Origin: a virus
DNA length: 41,577 nt
IMG/VR virus record: IMGVR_UViG_3300020131_000076
Coordinates: 1-41,577 of that record
Reading direction: 5' to 3' (one strand)
In this document: one piece after another, positions 13,350 through 22,146 of the stretch
Layout: each line of letters opens with the position of its first letter
Numbering within the stretch: the stretch's first letter is position 1
Notes under the pieces: generated by a model
What the model saw: only the letters and a program-made list of their open reading frames with translations
Database searches by the model: none
Told to the model about the DNA's origin: nothing
Translations under genes and position numbers: made by a program

Positions 13350-13796
13350 CTAGATAGCAAACACTAAAGTAATTGTTAAGTCAGAGCCTGCAACTGTTGA
13401 ACCAATTTGATCCACATCTACAGTTAGCACATCAGAATCAGTCACAGTTGCGGGTGATGCGAAAACGGCACTACTACCACCAGATGTAGCTCCAGCAGCA
13501 ATTTGGGGACGGGTGGTAAAAATACTTGATCCATTCTTATTAATATCCACAATCAAAGCAGCGCCTGTGGGAGCAGTTTTTACACTTAAAATAACCTCGC
13601 TCATTGTGAGATTCGCAGCAAGCCCTAAAGGTATCTGAGGAGTAAGATTAGTGCCAGTTACCAAGTTTCCAACAATGGGGATAAAGATTTGAGGTCTTAA
13701 GTTGTTAATGGCGTTTTCAAGTTGAGTAAAGTTACTATTTATTAGCGAGGATCTAATTAATGTAGTTGGAGCAAATAGATTCATTGTTACAGACAT
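13350..13796 (-). CDS. Small structural tail protein
   Basis: 148 residues from ATG 13796, preceded by AAAGGAACT; a longer in-frame start would overlap the Tal gene. The pattern (short helix with LENAINNLRPQI, then a beta sandwich of alternating hydrophobics, ending DLTITLVFAI) fits a small fibre or baseplate attachment protein. Position between the hub and the tip protein supports that. Confidence 0.6.
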   Translation of the reverse strand: MSVTMNLFAPTTLIRSSLINSNFTQLENAINNLRPQIFIPIVGNLVTGTNLTPQIPLGLAANLTMSEVILSVKTAPTGAALIVDINKNGSSIFTTRPQIAAGATSGGSSAVFASPATVTDSDVLTVDVDQIGSTVAGSDLTITLVFAI

Positions 13797-13803
13797 AGTT
13801 CCT

Positions 13804-15762
13804 TTAACTTGGTGCGGATGGGTTATCCTTCGTTTGAGTATCAATAAGGTTTCTGTTTATATCTTCAATTCGCTTTGCTACTTCAGGAAAGCGACTACTT
13901 GTTTCAATCTCGATGTAAGACGGGTGGTACGTAGTCTTCACAATCAAGAGGCCTTGGCCTGCAACTGATTGCAATGTGTAGTCCCATACGTCAACATCCC
14001 AAATCGCAACATCCCACAAACTTTGTCCACTTACTCCACTATTCAAGTTTTTAATTTGTAGAGTTTGACCTACTTTGATAGATTCAATGTCATAGCCTCT
14101 TAAACTATTTGAGCCATTGTTATCTATTATTCTGATTTTTAATCGAGTTTCAGGTTCTTGTTTTTCGTCAAGCTCTTTCGTAGCTATTGTTTCAGCAGTT
14201 GCTGCTAGTTCAACCCTCTGATCGACAATTTTTTTTGCATACCTACCATATACTGCAACAGATCCGGAACGTTCATATTTTCTGAATAGTGGGGGTTCAC
14301 CACCGCCTGTAAAGTACACTTCATTAACAATATTCTCTAATCGCCTTTGTGCCTCAAAATACGTAACTTCATTGCCAATGTTTACACTATGATTAGTGGT
14401 TGAGGGTTTTTGCTTGAAGGAAATAACTCCATTTGGTTCAACACGGTAAAACCAATTTAAAGGTGCTAATTGAACACACTTGTCGATAGCTTCTTTAACA
14501 GTATTTGTGTTAAACGAGTAACTAACAGTGCTGTTAGTCGCATCAATTTCTCTTGGCAAAGCCTGCTGACTATATGCCCCATCTCCCAAAAATTTGTTGA
14601 GAATGTCATTGAAGATCGAGCTAGGATCCTGCGAATTATAGGTAACAGTAGTAGCTGATCCGTTTCTCAAAACGTAGTTTGATGCTTGAGTGAAGTATGG
14701 AAGAATAACTACATCAACGCTTTCTTTACCGCCATCTATTTTGGGTTGATAACTTGAAATGTAACCTCTGTACAGCAAAAGACCCTGAGGTTCGTCAACA
14801 TCAAAAACATAACAATCAACTCGGTTATTTAACTTTACATCTTCGTTTTCACCAAAATCGTCAAATGCGCGGGCTAATCCAACTACAAGTTGACCAGCTG
14901 ACCCGTTAATGACTGAAGAAAAAGAAGGCAACGTTATAACATCGGAAGACCAGACTTTGACTAAACTATTCTGGTCGTAGACTTTGTAAATATATCTTTT
15001 TAAATTATAGCCCTGTACAGCTGCTGGTGTTTCTTCTTCTACCTCTTCAAGCCCATCGTCAATAGTAGGCGCAAACGTTGTGGATGTTAAGACAACTGGA
15101 TCAGGTGAAACAGTTGAACCACTTGATGCCGTTTTAAAAGCGGCTGTGCAGATAATCCAGTCTGCTGAAGCATCCAAAGCCCATCCCTGAGTATATGAAC
15201 CAGCTGCACCTACTACTTCATAGCCGCCAGCTGCACGGAGTTGACCAGCATTTTGAACATTATATGTTTGTGTTTGCCCTGAGTTGGTCGTTAATGTTCT
15301 GCTTGAGGAAAGTGTTTGAGCAGCATCAACAATAAGCTCGTTATCCTCTGCTGTAGTCAAAGCGACCTGTGCTGGACCAAGACTAGTAGTGGTGAATGAT
15401 GCACTAGTATCAAGAGGTGAGGTTTGTGAAACTCCCGTATAACTTTCAGCTGCAACAACACACCCGTCAACGGCATCAGTAAAGTTTATTACAACATTGT
15501 TTGTGCCAGTGCTTGGAGCTATCAAATACCAAATTTCTGTACGGTCATTCTCGGCTGCTGTATCTTCTTTGTGAAGTATTTTTGTTAGAGCAACACCATT
15601 GTAAGTAATGCCTGTAACCGGTAGGTGTGATGGGTTAGCGTTATCCTCAGCATGTGTTTTTACTACCAGTAACCTATCACTACCACTAACTGTATGAGCG
15701 AGTGTTATGGAAGCTTGCCCGTCATTCTGTCCGCTAGTAGCTGCATCAAATGCAATTGGCAT
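13804..15762 (-). CDS. Tal-like baseplate hub with extra N-terminal beta domain
   Basis: 652 residues. About 1-215 is a Ser/Thr-rich beta sandwich (SITLAHTVSGSDRLLVV, then EIWYLIAPSTGTNNVVI) resembling carbohydrate-binding or adhesin modules. A short acidic linker (about 240-252) leads to about 255-620, which looks like a siphovirus tail-associated hub (YIYKVYDQNSLVKVW, then LLYRGYISSY, EAIDKCVQLAPLNWFYRV), similar in plan to Gp37-like proteins of Gram-positive phages. The C-terminus is a helical tail. The fusion would place a binding domain on the hub itself. Gene order after Dit supports this. Confidence 0.7.
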   Translation of the reverse strand: MPIAFDAATSGQNDGQASITLAHTVSGSDRLLVVKTHAEDNANPSHLPVTGITYNGVALTKILHKEDTAAENDRTEIWYLIAPSTGTNNVVINFTDAVDGCVVAAESYTGVSQTSPLDTSASFTTTSLGPAQVALTTAEDNELIVDAAQTLSSSRTLTTNSGQTQTYNVQNAGQLRAAGGYEVVGAAGSYTQGWALDASADWIICTAAFKTASSGSTVSPDPVVLTSTTFAPTIDDGLEEVEEETPAAVQGYNLKRYIYKVYDQNSLVKVWSSDVITLPSFSSVINGSAGQLVVGLARAFDDFGENEDVKLNNRVDCYVFDVDEPQGLLLYRGYISSYQPKIDGGKESVDVVILPYFTQASNYVLRNGSATTVTYNSQDPSSIFNDILNKFLGDGAYSQQALPREIDATNSTVSYSFNTNTVKEAIDKCVQLAPLNWFYRVEPNGVISFKQKPSTTNHSVNIGNEVTYFEAQRRLENIVNEVYFTGGGEPPLFRKYERSGSVAVYGRYAKKIVDQRVELAATAETIATKELDEKQEPETRLKIRIIDNNGSNSLRGYDIESIKVGQTLQIKNLNSGVSGQSLWDVAIWDVDVWDYTLQSVAGQGLLIVKTTYHPSYIEIETSSRFPEVAKRIEDINRNLIDTQTKDNPSAPS

Positions 15763-15763
15763 A

Positions 15764-16192
15764 TTAATTTAGCGACAATATGCCACTACTGTTCCAGGCA
15801 ATGGTCAAAGTTGTACTTGAAGAAGTAATATTAGAACCAAAATCAATGTATCCAATCAGCTCATCAGCACTTGAAGCACCACCCCTACTTTTGTAAATGA
15901 CGCCATATCTGGCTGTTATTGTGGAAGATGCCCAAGAAACATCATCTGCATCAAACACAGCCTTATCATTGGTGTTATCTTGCGTCAGAGATTTGTTTGC
16001 TAAGGTCGCTCCCCCGCTTGTGTAACCAGTTCCAGAAACCTCATTAGTAACATCAGATCTTTTTGTGTGAGAATCGATGTTAGGAGTATATGAGCTCGTG
16101 GTCAGCATTACCTTAATGGTGTCTGCAGATAAATCTATATTTCCGTCTAACAAATCTTTTTTAAAGGAGTTGTAAAGAACTATTGAAGCCAT
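15764..16192 (-). CDS. Conserved phage structural protein (tail/baseplate)
   Basis: 142 residues. The N-terminus LYNSFKKDLLDGNIDLS, then IKVMLTTSSYTPNID and NEVSGTGYTSGGATL, is a pattern I recognise from many phage structural genes of unknown exact role. Ser/Thr make up a large share of the C-terminal half. Start ATG 16192 with AAGGAAAAT. It sits between Dit and hub genes. Confidence 0.7.
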   Translation of the reverse strand: MASIVLYNSFKKDLLDGNIDLSADTIKVMLTTSSYTPNIDSHTKRSDVTNEVSGTGYTSGGATLANKSLTQDNTNDKAVFDADDVSWASSTITARYGVIYKSRGGASSADELIGYIDFGSNITSSSTTLTIAWNSSGILSLN

Positions 16193-16199
16193 ATTTTCC

Positions 16200-16964
16200 T
16201 TAGTAATATCTGGGGTTATAAAGCAGATTTACTTGAGTGCCGGTATTGTTACCAGATGCAGTAGCAGTAAACTGGTTAGAACCTGGCTCAATATCATCCA
16301 TAGAGCCAACATAGTCATAGATACTTCCACTACGCGTAACCTGAAAGTTATCAAAATCCATAGTTATTTCATCTCCAAAACTGAAAGTACCACTAACAGT
16401 TACGCTGTTACCGGTAGTGATATTGGTGAGCTGTATTCTTGATATAGGAGCTGTACCAGTTCCAGAAGGTAGTACAAATCTGAACTGAGGTCTATTGGTA
16501 ACACTTCCTGAGATTGTTACGCCAAATGTTTTTGTATTGGTTCCAGAAGGTATTACAACAATTGCACTGAGCTGGCTATCTTCTGAAAAGCCTTCAGAAC
16601 AAACAAATTGAACGTCAAATGGGACAATAGTCTGATTGTAGGCCTGATCTGGAATGCTCAGCCTTTCAACGGTAGCCGTATATGCTCTAGAGCCTTCAAT
16701 GATCAATTGCTTCTCGTTTTGCGAAAGCTGTAGGTGAAATTGATCTATTGCTGATTGAAGATCACTTTGTGTATCTGCCAGAATTCTGCCACTTATTTGA
16801 ATGACTTTTTCCTGCAGCTGATTAGCTATAAGCTTTTTACCCATTCTTCTAGCCATTTCAGCTAGCTCTAAACGTTTTTTTGCACGAGTTCTAAATTCTA
16901 TACGTTCTGTAATGACGTTCTCAGATTGAAGTGAATAGCCGTTAAAGGAAGGATTGATTGCCAT
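16200..16964 (-). CDS. Distal tail protein (Dit-like)
   Basis: 254 residues, directly after the tape measure, where siphoviruses encode Dit. The N-terminal half has alternating beta strands and a basic helix (RTRAKKRLELAEMARRMGKK); the C-terminal half is a beta-sandwich with a galectin-like feel (FRFVLPSGTGTAPISRIQL). Dit forms the ring joining tail tube to baseplate. Assignment is mostly by position and size. Confidence 0.65.
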   Translation of the reverse strand: MAINPSFNGYSLQSENVITERIEFRTRAKKRLELAEMARRMGKKLIANQLQEKVIQISGRILADTQSDLQSAIDQFHLQLSQNEKQLIIEGSRAYTATVERLSIPDQAYNQTIVPFDVQFVCSEGFSEDSQLSAIVVIPSGTNTKTFGVTISGSVTNRPQFRFVLPSGTGTAPISRIQLTNITTGNSVTVSGTFSFGDEITMDFDNFQVTRSGSIYDYVGSMDDIEPGSNQFTATASGNNTGTQVNLLYNPRYY

Positions 16965-16965
16965 A

Positions 16966-18879
16966 TTAAAGTGACACTCCTAACTGAGCTAGCTCATTAT
17001 CCCTACCAAGTGATTCTTTAACCGCTTGAACGATCATTTCCACTGTGTCCATACTGTGAACATCACCTTCAATAACGACATTAACAACGGTTCCACCTCC
17101 AGAAGATCCTGAGTTAACGTCAACACCTGTTCTTGGTACAACCCGCTCACCTCCGTGCAAAATCGCTGGTACTTCTTGGTTGAATGAGCCAGGAATTACA
17201 CCGCCGTGCTGAAAACCCAATTTGCCTTTTATGTTAGCTCCTGCGCTACTTACAGCCTCTCTGGCAGCTGATAGGGCATTGCGAGCAGCTTCAGCCATCG
17301 CATTGAAGGCTGAAATGACTGTATTTATGGCTCCCACTAATGTTTGGAAAATAGCTTTCATTGCAGACACACCAATTCGTACATTTTCCGTAGATTCATC
17401 TATCTTTTGTTTTATATATGCTCCGAGAAGGTTAAGAATTGCCATTACTATGGAAGATATTGCATTCCATACAGTTTGCACTACTGTTTTCATTACATTT
17501 AGGACACTTGTCAAATGATCACGGATACTATTCCAGTTGTTCATAAATATCGTTCTTATTGTGGTTAGTACAGCTGACAAATAGCCATTGATATAACTCA
17601 TTACTGAATTAACAATAGCCATGATCACATACATGACTGTTTGCACTATTAGACTAATAACTTCCCAAGCTAGTCTGAACACTTCTACAGCAATCATCAG
17701 CAGGTTGTAGATTAAAGTAATGAAGTTCATGAACAATTGAAAAAATATGTTTTGAGTCAAATTCGTCCAAAACATGACAAACCATTCTTGAATTGAAGTC
17801 CACACAGTTATAAATATGGTCTTTATTTGCTCAAGGTACCCAAGAATTGTTGTTGCTACAGTTTGCCAAACTTGCATAGCAAAAGCTGCGATTTGCTGCC
17901 AATGAGACATTAGAATGGCTCCGACTGCAATTAGTGCAGCAATGGCAACACCTATCGCTAGCAATGGAAGCATTAAAGTAAACAACCCAGTTTGAAGAGC
18001 TATAACTACCGGTAGTAGGGTTAGCATGATTCCACCTAATACCCCAAGAGCAAGGCCAAACGCCACGAAAAGCTGAATCAAGAGGGGGTGCTCTTTAGCA
18101 AAGTTTGCAAAAGACTGGATTAAGGGTAGTAAAGCTTCAAGAATGCTATTTAAAGCTGGGAGGAGAGCTTCTCCCAAGGTAGCTTTGAGTTTATACACGT
18201 TGTCATTAAAGTTACTAATCTTCCCCGCAGTCGTGCCTGCTTGCTGTTCCATCATTCCAAAAAATCTACCACCTTCTGCGGTTACGCCCATAAAGGCATT
18301 TTTAACATCCTCAAAACTTACCTCTCCATTAGAAACCATTTCGACCAATTCTTGGTTAGTTACTCCCATAGCATCAGCTAAGTTAAAACCTGCTTCTGTT
18401 AACTGCCTTAACTCAGTTCCCATTAAGCGCCCTGTTGCTTGAATTTGACCAAAAGCTAAAACAATTTGTGGCAGTTTTTCCATACCAACACCTGAAGCAA
18501 CATCACCCAACATTCTAAAAGTATCAATTAGATCACTTGCATTAGTTCCCATGGCAAGCAATCTTTTTGACTGTTCTAGTATCTGAGGAATTTCAAAAGG
18601 AGTCTGAGCTGCAAATGAAACTAAATCCTGAAATGTTTTTCTTCCAGTTTCAACACTGCCAGTAAGGGTTTCAAAAGCAACTCTTTGTTGCTCCATTTCC
18701 GAAGCAGATTGCACGAAAGATCTAGCCGCTAAACCAGTTGCTGCACCAACCGCAGCAAAGGCGGCTCCCACAGCTAGCATTTGTTTTTGGAGACCACCAA
18801 TACCAGCACCAACATTTTGAATGGTATCTGAAGCTCTATCCTCTGCATCAATGACAACTGTAATATTCTTATCTACCAC
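16966..18879 (-). CDS. Tape measure protein
   Basis: 637 residues, starting at GTG 18879 with AAAGG five bases upstream and overlapping the frameshifted chaperone. N-terminal alpha-helical TMP domain (DRASDTIQNVGAGIGGLQ, then FETLTGSVETGRKTFQDLV), followed by many hydrophobic helices (about 265-480) and a C-terminal Gly-rich part (FQHGGVIPG, then LHGGERVVPRTG) typical of siphovirus TMPs. By the usual 0.15 nm per residue it would set a tail of about 95 nm. It is short for the family. Confidence 0.9.
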   Translation of the reverse strand: MVDKNITVVIDAEDRASDTIQNVGAGIGGLQKQMLAVGAAFAAVGAATGLAARSFVQSASEMEQQRVAFETLTGSVETGRKTFQDLVSFAAQTPFEIPQILEQSKRLLAMGTNASDLIDTFRMLGDVASGVGMEKLPQIVLAFGQIQATGRLMGTELRQLTEAGFNLADAMGVTNQELVEMVSNGEVSFEDVKNAFMGVTAEGGRFFGMMEQQAGTTAGKISNFNDNVYKLKATLGEALLPALNSILEALLPLIQSFANFAKEHPLLIQLFVAFGLALGVLGGIMLTLLPVVIALQTGLFTLMLPLLAIGVAIAALIAVGAILMSHWQQIAAFAMQVWQTVATTILGYLEQIKTIFITVWTSIQEWFVMFWTNLTQNIFFQLFMNFITLIYNLLMIAVEVFRLAWEVISLIVQTVMYVIMAIVNSVMSYINGYLSAVLTTIRTIFMNNWNSIRDHLTSVLNVMKTVVQTVWNAISSIVMAILNLLGAYIKQKIDESTENVRIGVSAMKAIFQTLVGAINTVISAFNAMAEAARNALSAAREAVSSAGANIKGKLGFQHGGVIPGSFNQEVPAILHGGERVVPRTGVDVNSGSSGGGTVVNVVIEGDVHSMDTVEMIVQAVKESLGRDNELAQLGVSL

Positions 18880-19108
18880 GCTTACCTTTCAGTCTTGAAA
18901 GTTTTGATTTCTGCTTTTCTGACTCTTCCTGTTCAACCTTGTTTTTAGCCCATAGATACATTTCAAACAACTCCAAGAATCTCACTGGCTGAGCCATGAG
19001 AGTCCAGTAATCACAGTGTAGAGCCATGCAAAGCTCCACAACCCTAAATTCAGAAGGAATTGTGTTTTTCTTACCCTTAAAAGCTAAATAGAGGTCTTGC
19101 CTGTATTT
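18869..19108 (-). CDS. Tail chaperone frameshift extension (gpGT-type)
   Basis: After a -1 slip on the 9-A run (19114-19106), reading continues KYRQDLYLAFKGKKN and stays open for 79 codons to TAA 18869-18871, overlapping the TMP start. The extension is well formed (ELCMALHCDYWTLMAQPVR, then a Lys-rich end). This matches the gpG/gpGT rule of siphoviruses, where a small share of ribosomes shift to make a longer chaperone that loads the tape measure. It has no start codon of its own; the product is 185 residues when joined to gpG. Confidence 0.8.
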   Translation of the reverse strand, partial: KYRQDLYLAFKGKKNTIPSEFRVVELCMALHCDYWTLMAQPVRFLELFEMYLWAKNKVEQEESEKQKSKLSRLKGKRGR

Positions 19109-19425
19109 TTTTTTACGTCGTCGCCTAAGTTATTTACCTTCGTAACCTTTTCAATTTCCTGCATTAAAACTGTGAAGTCCTTAACAGGAATAAATTTAGC
19201 ATTTTCGTTAGTTATAGGGAGTAAATTTCCAGCGGCATCTGTAAAGTCCCATTCTGCAATAGCAGAGACAATCACATCTAGAGGACTTACTTTTTTATTA
19301 GTGTTGCTAAAATCCATGCCAGCAGATAAATCACCTGCAAGCATAGTATCCCAAATGTATACAGTTGCTTCTGTTTGTGGAAGTTTAACTTCGATCTTAC
19401 CTCGCTGGGTATTTAAAATTGGCAT
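19084..19425 (-). CDS. Tail assembly chaperone (gpG-like)
   Basis: 113 residues, ATG 19425 after AAAAAGGGGGGCT. It lies between tail tube and tape measure genes and ends in the A9 slippery run (AAA AAA AAT at 19113-19105), where ribosomes can shift -1. In frame 0 the product ends NTGKTSI. It coats and guides the tape measure during tail assembly. Confidence 0.8.
   Translation of the reverse strand: MPILNTQRGKIEVKLPQTEATVYIWDTMLAGDLSAGMDFSNTNKKVSPLDVIVSAIAEWDFTDAAGNLLPITNENAKFIPVKDFTVLMQEIEKVTKVNNLGDDVKKNTGKTSI
19106..19114 (-). other. -1 programmed frameshift site
   Basis: Nine A residues on the minus strand at codon phase gtA AAA AAA AAt give the A-AAA-AAA heptamer. It lies seven codons before the frame-0 stop, and the -1 frame is open for 79 codons. 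This placement is the known one for tail chaperones. Confidence 0.75.
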
Positions 19426-19445
19426 AGCCCCCCTTTTTACGACTA

Positions 19446-19468
19446 ATGTCGCAAGAGAAGGGCGACAT
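19446..19468 (-). terminator. Hairpin after the PH-domain gene
   Basis: ATGTCGC (19446-19452) pairs with GCGACAT (19462-19468) around a 9-base loop, just after the stop of the PH-domain gene and before the chaperone ribosome site. No T-tract follows, so it is a weak terminator or an mRNA end. Confidence 0.4.
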
Positions 19469-19469
19469 A

Positions 19470-19802
19470 TTAATCGTTAGTTAATATTTTTTGCTGAATA
19501 ATTTTCGCAATTTCTTCAGCCTCTTCCTGTTTTTTCTTTGATCGTGATGTGTAGGTGACTGCATTCTCACTATAAGCTGTCTGCATATATGAACCGCCAC
19601 CTTCAAAACCACCTCGCAAGGTTATCTGAATAAATCCAGGTATAAATCCAGATTTCTTATGTTGTACAGCTACAATATGTTTAAAAGGAATTAATTTTTC
19701 TCCATGAAGCCCAGAAAGTGCTCCAAAAATATTCCTTTTAATTAATATGTGGTCATTCTCGACTATTAACTGACCGTTATAGCCTTTAAATATCTGACCC
19801 AT
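19470..19802 (-). CDS. PH-domain (DUF4429-like) protein, probable moron
   Basis: 110 residues. Residues 7-65 (GYNGQLIVENDHILIKR, then GEKLIPFKHIVAVQHKKSG and GFIQITLRGG) follow the DUF4429/bacterial PH-like pattern; the C-terminus is a charged helix. It sits between tail tube and tail chaperone, where tail genes are normally contiguous. It has its own consensus promoter, a very strong ribosome site (AAGGAGG) and hairpins on both sides. These are marks of a moron expressed independently, perhaps in the lysogen. Possible role: altering the host envelope or excluding other phages. Confidence 0.7.
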   Translation of the reverse strand: MGQIFKGYNGQLIVENDHILIKRNIFGALSGLHGEKLIPFKHIVAVQHKKSGFIPGFIQITLRGGFEGGGSYMQTAYSENAVTYTSRSKKKQEEAEEIAKIIQQKILTND

Positions 19803-19828
19803 ATATCCTCCTTTTTTATCTCTCCCCT

Positions 19829-19857
19829 ATTATACCATAATCAACCCGGAGAGTCAG
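19829..19857 (-). promoter_or_regulatory. Promoter of the PH-domain gene
   Basis: Minus strand: CTGACT (19857-19852), 17-base spacer, TATAAT (19834-19829) with TG just upstream (extended -10). Transcription would start near 19822, about 20 bases before the ATG at 19802. It is the best consensus promoter in the structural block. Confidence 0.7.
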
Positions 19858-19896
19858 AAATGAGGAAAACTGACTCCCCGAGTTGCCTCATTTTTT
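19843..19896. terminator. Overlapping hairpins after the tail tube gene
   Basis: A 15-bp arm pair (19843-19857 with 19870-19884, two wobble or mismatch positions) overlaps a second pair AAATGAGG/CCTCATTT (19858-19865 with 19886-19893) that ends in T6 on the plus strand. It would end or trim tail tube mRNA on the minus strand and fully stop plus-strand transcription. The -35 box of the next promoter lies inside it. Confidence 0.6.
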
Positions 19897-19903
19897 AATT
19901 AGG

Positions 19904-20899
19904 TTAATACACGCTAGTTTTTGCGTTTCTTAACGTAATATCAACGTAGCCAGGATTAAGCGGTGATCCTTGAATTGCTTTGAATGTCTGGTTAATTGCA
20001 AAGAATCCGTCTAGATCTGTCTCTGGCTCATGATCCTCAAGAATCATTCTGTGAATAACTATGCGTAGTCTCTCAGTTAGCCCATTACCTAGACCAGCGC
20101 CTGTAAGAGTTACAACCATGCATCGCTTATCAAGGTTTCTGTAGGCATCAATCTCTGCATCACTCTCGAGGAATAAGCTGTATTCACCAGTTACTTGAGC
20201 TTCGCCCATTGCGAAAGTATCAGGCTCGTTATTACCTGAGCGATAAATAGCTTCAACGTTATTGGCAAGTTGCATGCTGAAACTGGTTAGTTTAGTAGCT
20301 GTAGCTGAAAGTGCGGCATTGAAGTTAGCCCCAAATTGAACTGTCATATCCTTCCAGGTAAAGACCGTTCCACTCACAGTTGTGAGGGTTGGAGCTGTTG
20401 CTGTGGCTGGAAATCCAGTGATAAAGGAGGCTGTGAGAGTGGCTAAATCCTCGTTGTTAACCTCTAGCTCTAGTTGATCAACACATGCAAAAGCGTGTCT
20501 GCGGACACTTAGACTAGGTGAATCTCCTCTGAAGTTCCACAAAGTTGCTGACTTGGGGGTATTTCCCGAAGTAGTCAAGTAAAACAAATGATCATACACG
20601 TTTGCAGAGGGAGGAACCAATGTGGACGCTTCATTTCCAAAAGCAAGCTTAAAAAGATAACCAGACTGGGTTCCGTCCAAGTAGATACCTACGTCACCCT
20701 CTCCCCACTTCTTTCCTGTTACTGCATCAAAATCTGCAACCCGACTAGCACGACTACTAATATCCATTAGAGGTTCATGCTTGTCCTGCAAACTATTTTC
20801 AGTAAAGGGCAAAAAAGTACTTGGGGTGCTTTCAGGGGTTCCAGAAGTCGCTTCAACTGCTAACCCTAAATACCCTTGGCGTCCAATTTCTAATGCCAT
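19904..20899 (-). CDS. Major tail tube protein
   Basis: 331 residues, ATG 20899 after a strong AGGAGGAAAT. Beta-rich with a LGLAVEATSGTPESTPSTFLP N-terminus (split by one loop) and a C-terminal GYVDITLRNAKTSVY, as in siphovirus tail tube proteins. It lies between the tail terminator and chaperone genes and is followed by strong hairpins, as expected for an abundant virion protein. Confidence 0.8.
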   Translation of the reverse strand: MALEIGRQGYLGLAVEATSGTPESTPSTFLPFTENSLQDKHEPLMDISSRASRVADFDAVTGKKWGEGDVGIYLDGTQSGYLFKLAFGNEASTLVPPSANVYDHLFYLTTSGNTPKSATLWNFRGDSPSLSVRRHAFACVDQLELEVNNEDLATLTASFITGFPATATAPTLTTVSGTVFTWKDMTVQFGANFNAALSATATKLTSFSMQLANNVEAIYRSGNNEPDTFAMGEAQVTGEYSLFLESDAEIDAYRNLDKRCMVVTLTGAGLGNGLTERLRIVIHRMILEDHEPETDLDGFFAINQTFKAIQGSPLNPGYVDITLRNAKTSVY

Positions 20900-20907
20900 A
20901 TTTCCTC

Positions 20908-21339
20908 CTACTTACTATTAACTACTGCTACTGTTTCAATTTCTAATTGCACTGTTCTCACCACTTGATCACTTATTTCATAACCCATTGACCATCTTCT
21001 GGGGAGCTGCCACTTCACCGTTCCAGAAAGAGTTGCATCGTTATGAAACGCTGTGAGTAGTTCATCTAAGACTTCCACGGCTACTCTTTCCGCTTTCTCT
21101 GGTCCAAACGCATCTTGTTCTCTTTCTTGAAACACCCTAACCAAAAACGTATTGTTTTCAATGTTGTATCCAGAATTAATGCCAGCACTTGATCCAACCT
21201 CTGCATCTCCTTGAGACAAGGTAACAGTGGCATATGGAAAGCCAGTAGGTTTGCCAGTGGCATAATCAAATACCCCATGCAAAGTTTGGGCTTCATTAAC
21301 CTTAGATACAATTGCTTGCCATGTTGTATGTATGCTCAT
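20908..21339 (-). CDS. Tail completion / terminator protein
   Basis: 143 residues. The overall plan (helix WQAIVSKVNEAQ, then strand-rich core, YNIENNTFLVRVFQER, then VAVEVLDELLTAF and a final strand VRTVQLEIETV) matches tail-terminator (gp17/gpU-like) proteins that cap the tube and join it to the head. Gene order supports it. ATG overlaps the gp10-like stop (ATGA). Confidence 0.7.
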   Translation of the reverse strand: MSIHTTWQAIVSKVNEAQTLHGVFDYATGKPTGFPYATVTLSQGDAEVGSSAGINSGYNIENNTFLVRVFQEREQDAFGPEKAERVAVEVLDELLTAFHNDATLSGTVKWQLPRRWSMGYEISDQVVRTVQLEIETVAVVNSK

Positions 21340-21809
21340 AATCTTTTCATTACAGTCTCTATAGCACTTTCAAAAATTCTTTGTATTTCTGCAATGCTTT
21401 CTTTTACTGCTGGCTCAAAGTAAGGTTGTGCTTTGGTTCCTTTTTGTTTTATCTTTCTCGCTATTACAAAGCCTAACCCGCTTTGTCCTAGTTTCGATCG
21501 CGCCCACCGCTCAATTGGCTCAACAGGTGGCATCTTTCCAGGACTTCTCCCATACTCAACAACACCAGCGTATTTTTGAGCACTACTGTCTGCTCCTACT
21601 TCTCCCCTTAATCCACTAATTTTCGTATTAATTGACCTAGCAAGGTTGCCAGTATTAACTATTGGCGGGCTCCCTGCTTTTCTTCTAGCCCTTTGCTTTA
21701 TGATCTCAGTTGACTGCCTGATACCCTCTTGCAAAACATCCCTGATCAAATTTTTGGAGTTGCCAAATGATCTCTGCAATTCCTCAACTCCCTTTATTGT
21801 TATTTTCAT
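21336..21809 (-). CDS. HK97-gp10-like head-tail protein
   Basis: 157 residues: KITIKGVEELQRSFGN at the N-terminus, a basic helix, NTGNLARSI, then a VEYGRSPGKMPPVEPIERWA block, and a C-terminal PYFEPAVKES helix. This is the recognisable HK97 gp10 family plan. The protein joins tail completion factors to the connector. Overlaps its neighbours by 4 bases on each side. Confidence 0.8.
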   Translation of the reverse strand: MKITIKGVEELQRSFGNSKNLIRDVLQEGIRQSTEIIKQRARRKAGSPPIVNTGNLARSINTKISGLRGEVGADSSAQKYAGVVEYGRSPGKMPPVEPIERWARSKLGQSGLGFVIARKIKQKGTKAQPYFEPAVKESIAEIQRIFESAIETVMKRL

Positions 21810-22144
21810 GACTCAATCTCGAGAGCAGTAATTTCAAAATGGGGCATTGGAGGAAATGACCAGTTTCCCACATTTGCCACTCTTAGCTGCTTGTTTTGAC
21901 TCAGTCCGTCCACAAATGTCCCTGACACCGTGACAAGATCACCGTCCCTGATACCTGAAATAGTTGTATAGATCGTGTACGTCTTACCAAAGACGCCCTC
22001 TACTAAAGCTACAGTTTCAGCGTTTGAGGGCTGAATATTGGCTCTTACAGCCTGCAAACCAGTAATAACTTGAAAGTCCTCTTTGTCAGAATTATTTTGA
22101 AGAGGTGTAAGTCTTTTAACAGAGATGTACTTATCTAATAACAT
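21806..22144 (-). CDS. Head closure protein (gp16/Hc1-like)
   Basis: 112 residues from ATG 22144 with AGGTGG five bases upstream. Beta-barrel-like (DFQVITGLQAVRANIQPS, then GKTYTIYTTISGIRDGDLV). Position between the connector adaptor and gp10-like genes matches head-closure proteins that plug the portal channel. Confidence 0.65.
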   Translation of the reverse strand: MLLDKYISVKRLTPLQNNSDKEDFQVITGLQAVRANIQPSNAETVALVEGVFGKTYTIYTTISGIRDGDLVTVSGTFVDGLSQNKQLRVANVGNWSFPPMPHFEITALEIES

Positions 22145-22146
22145 GG

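Noticed and set aside
17222-18442. Long plus-strand frames over the tape measure gene
   Set aside because: Low-complexity antisense shadows of a clear tape measure gene, with no ribosome sites.
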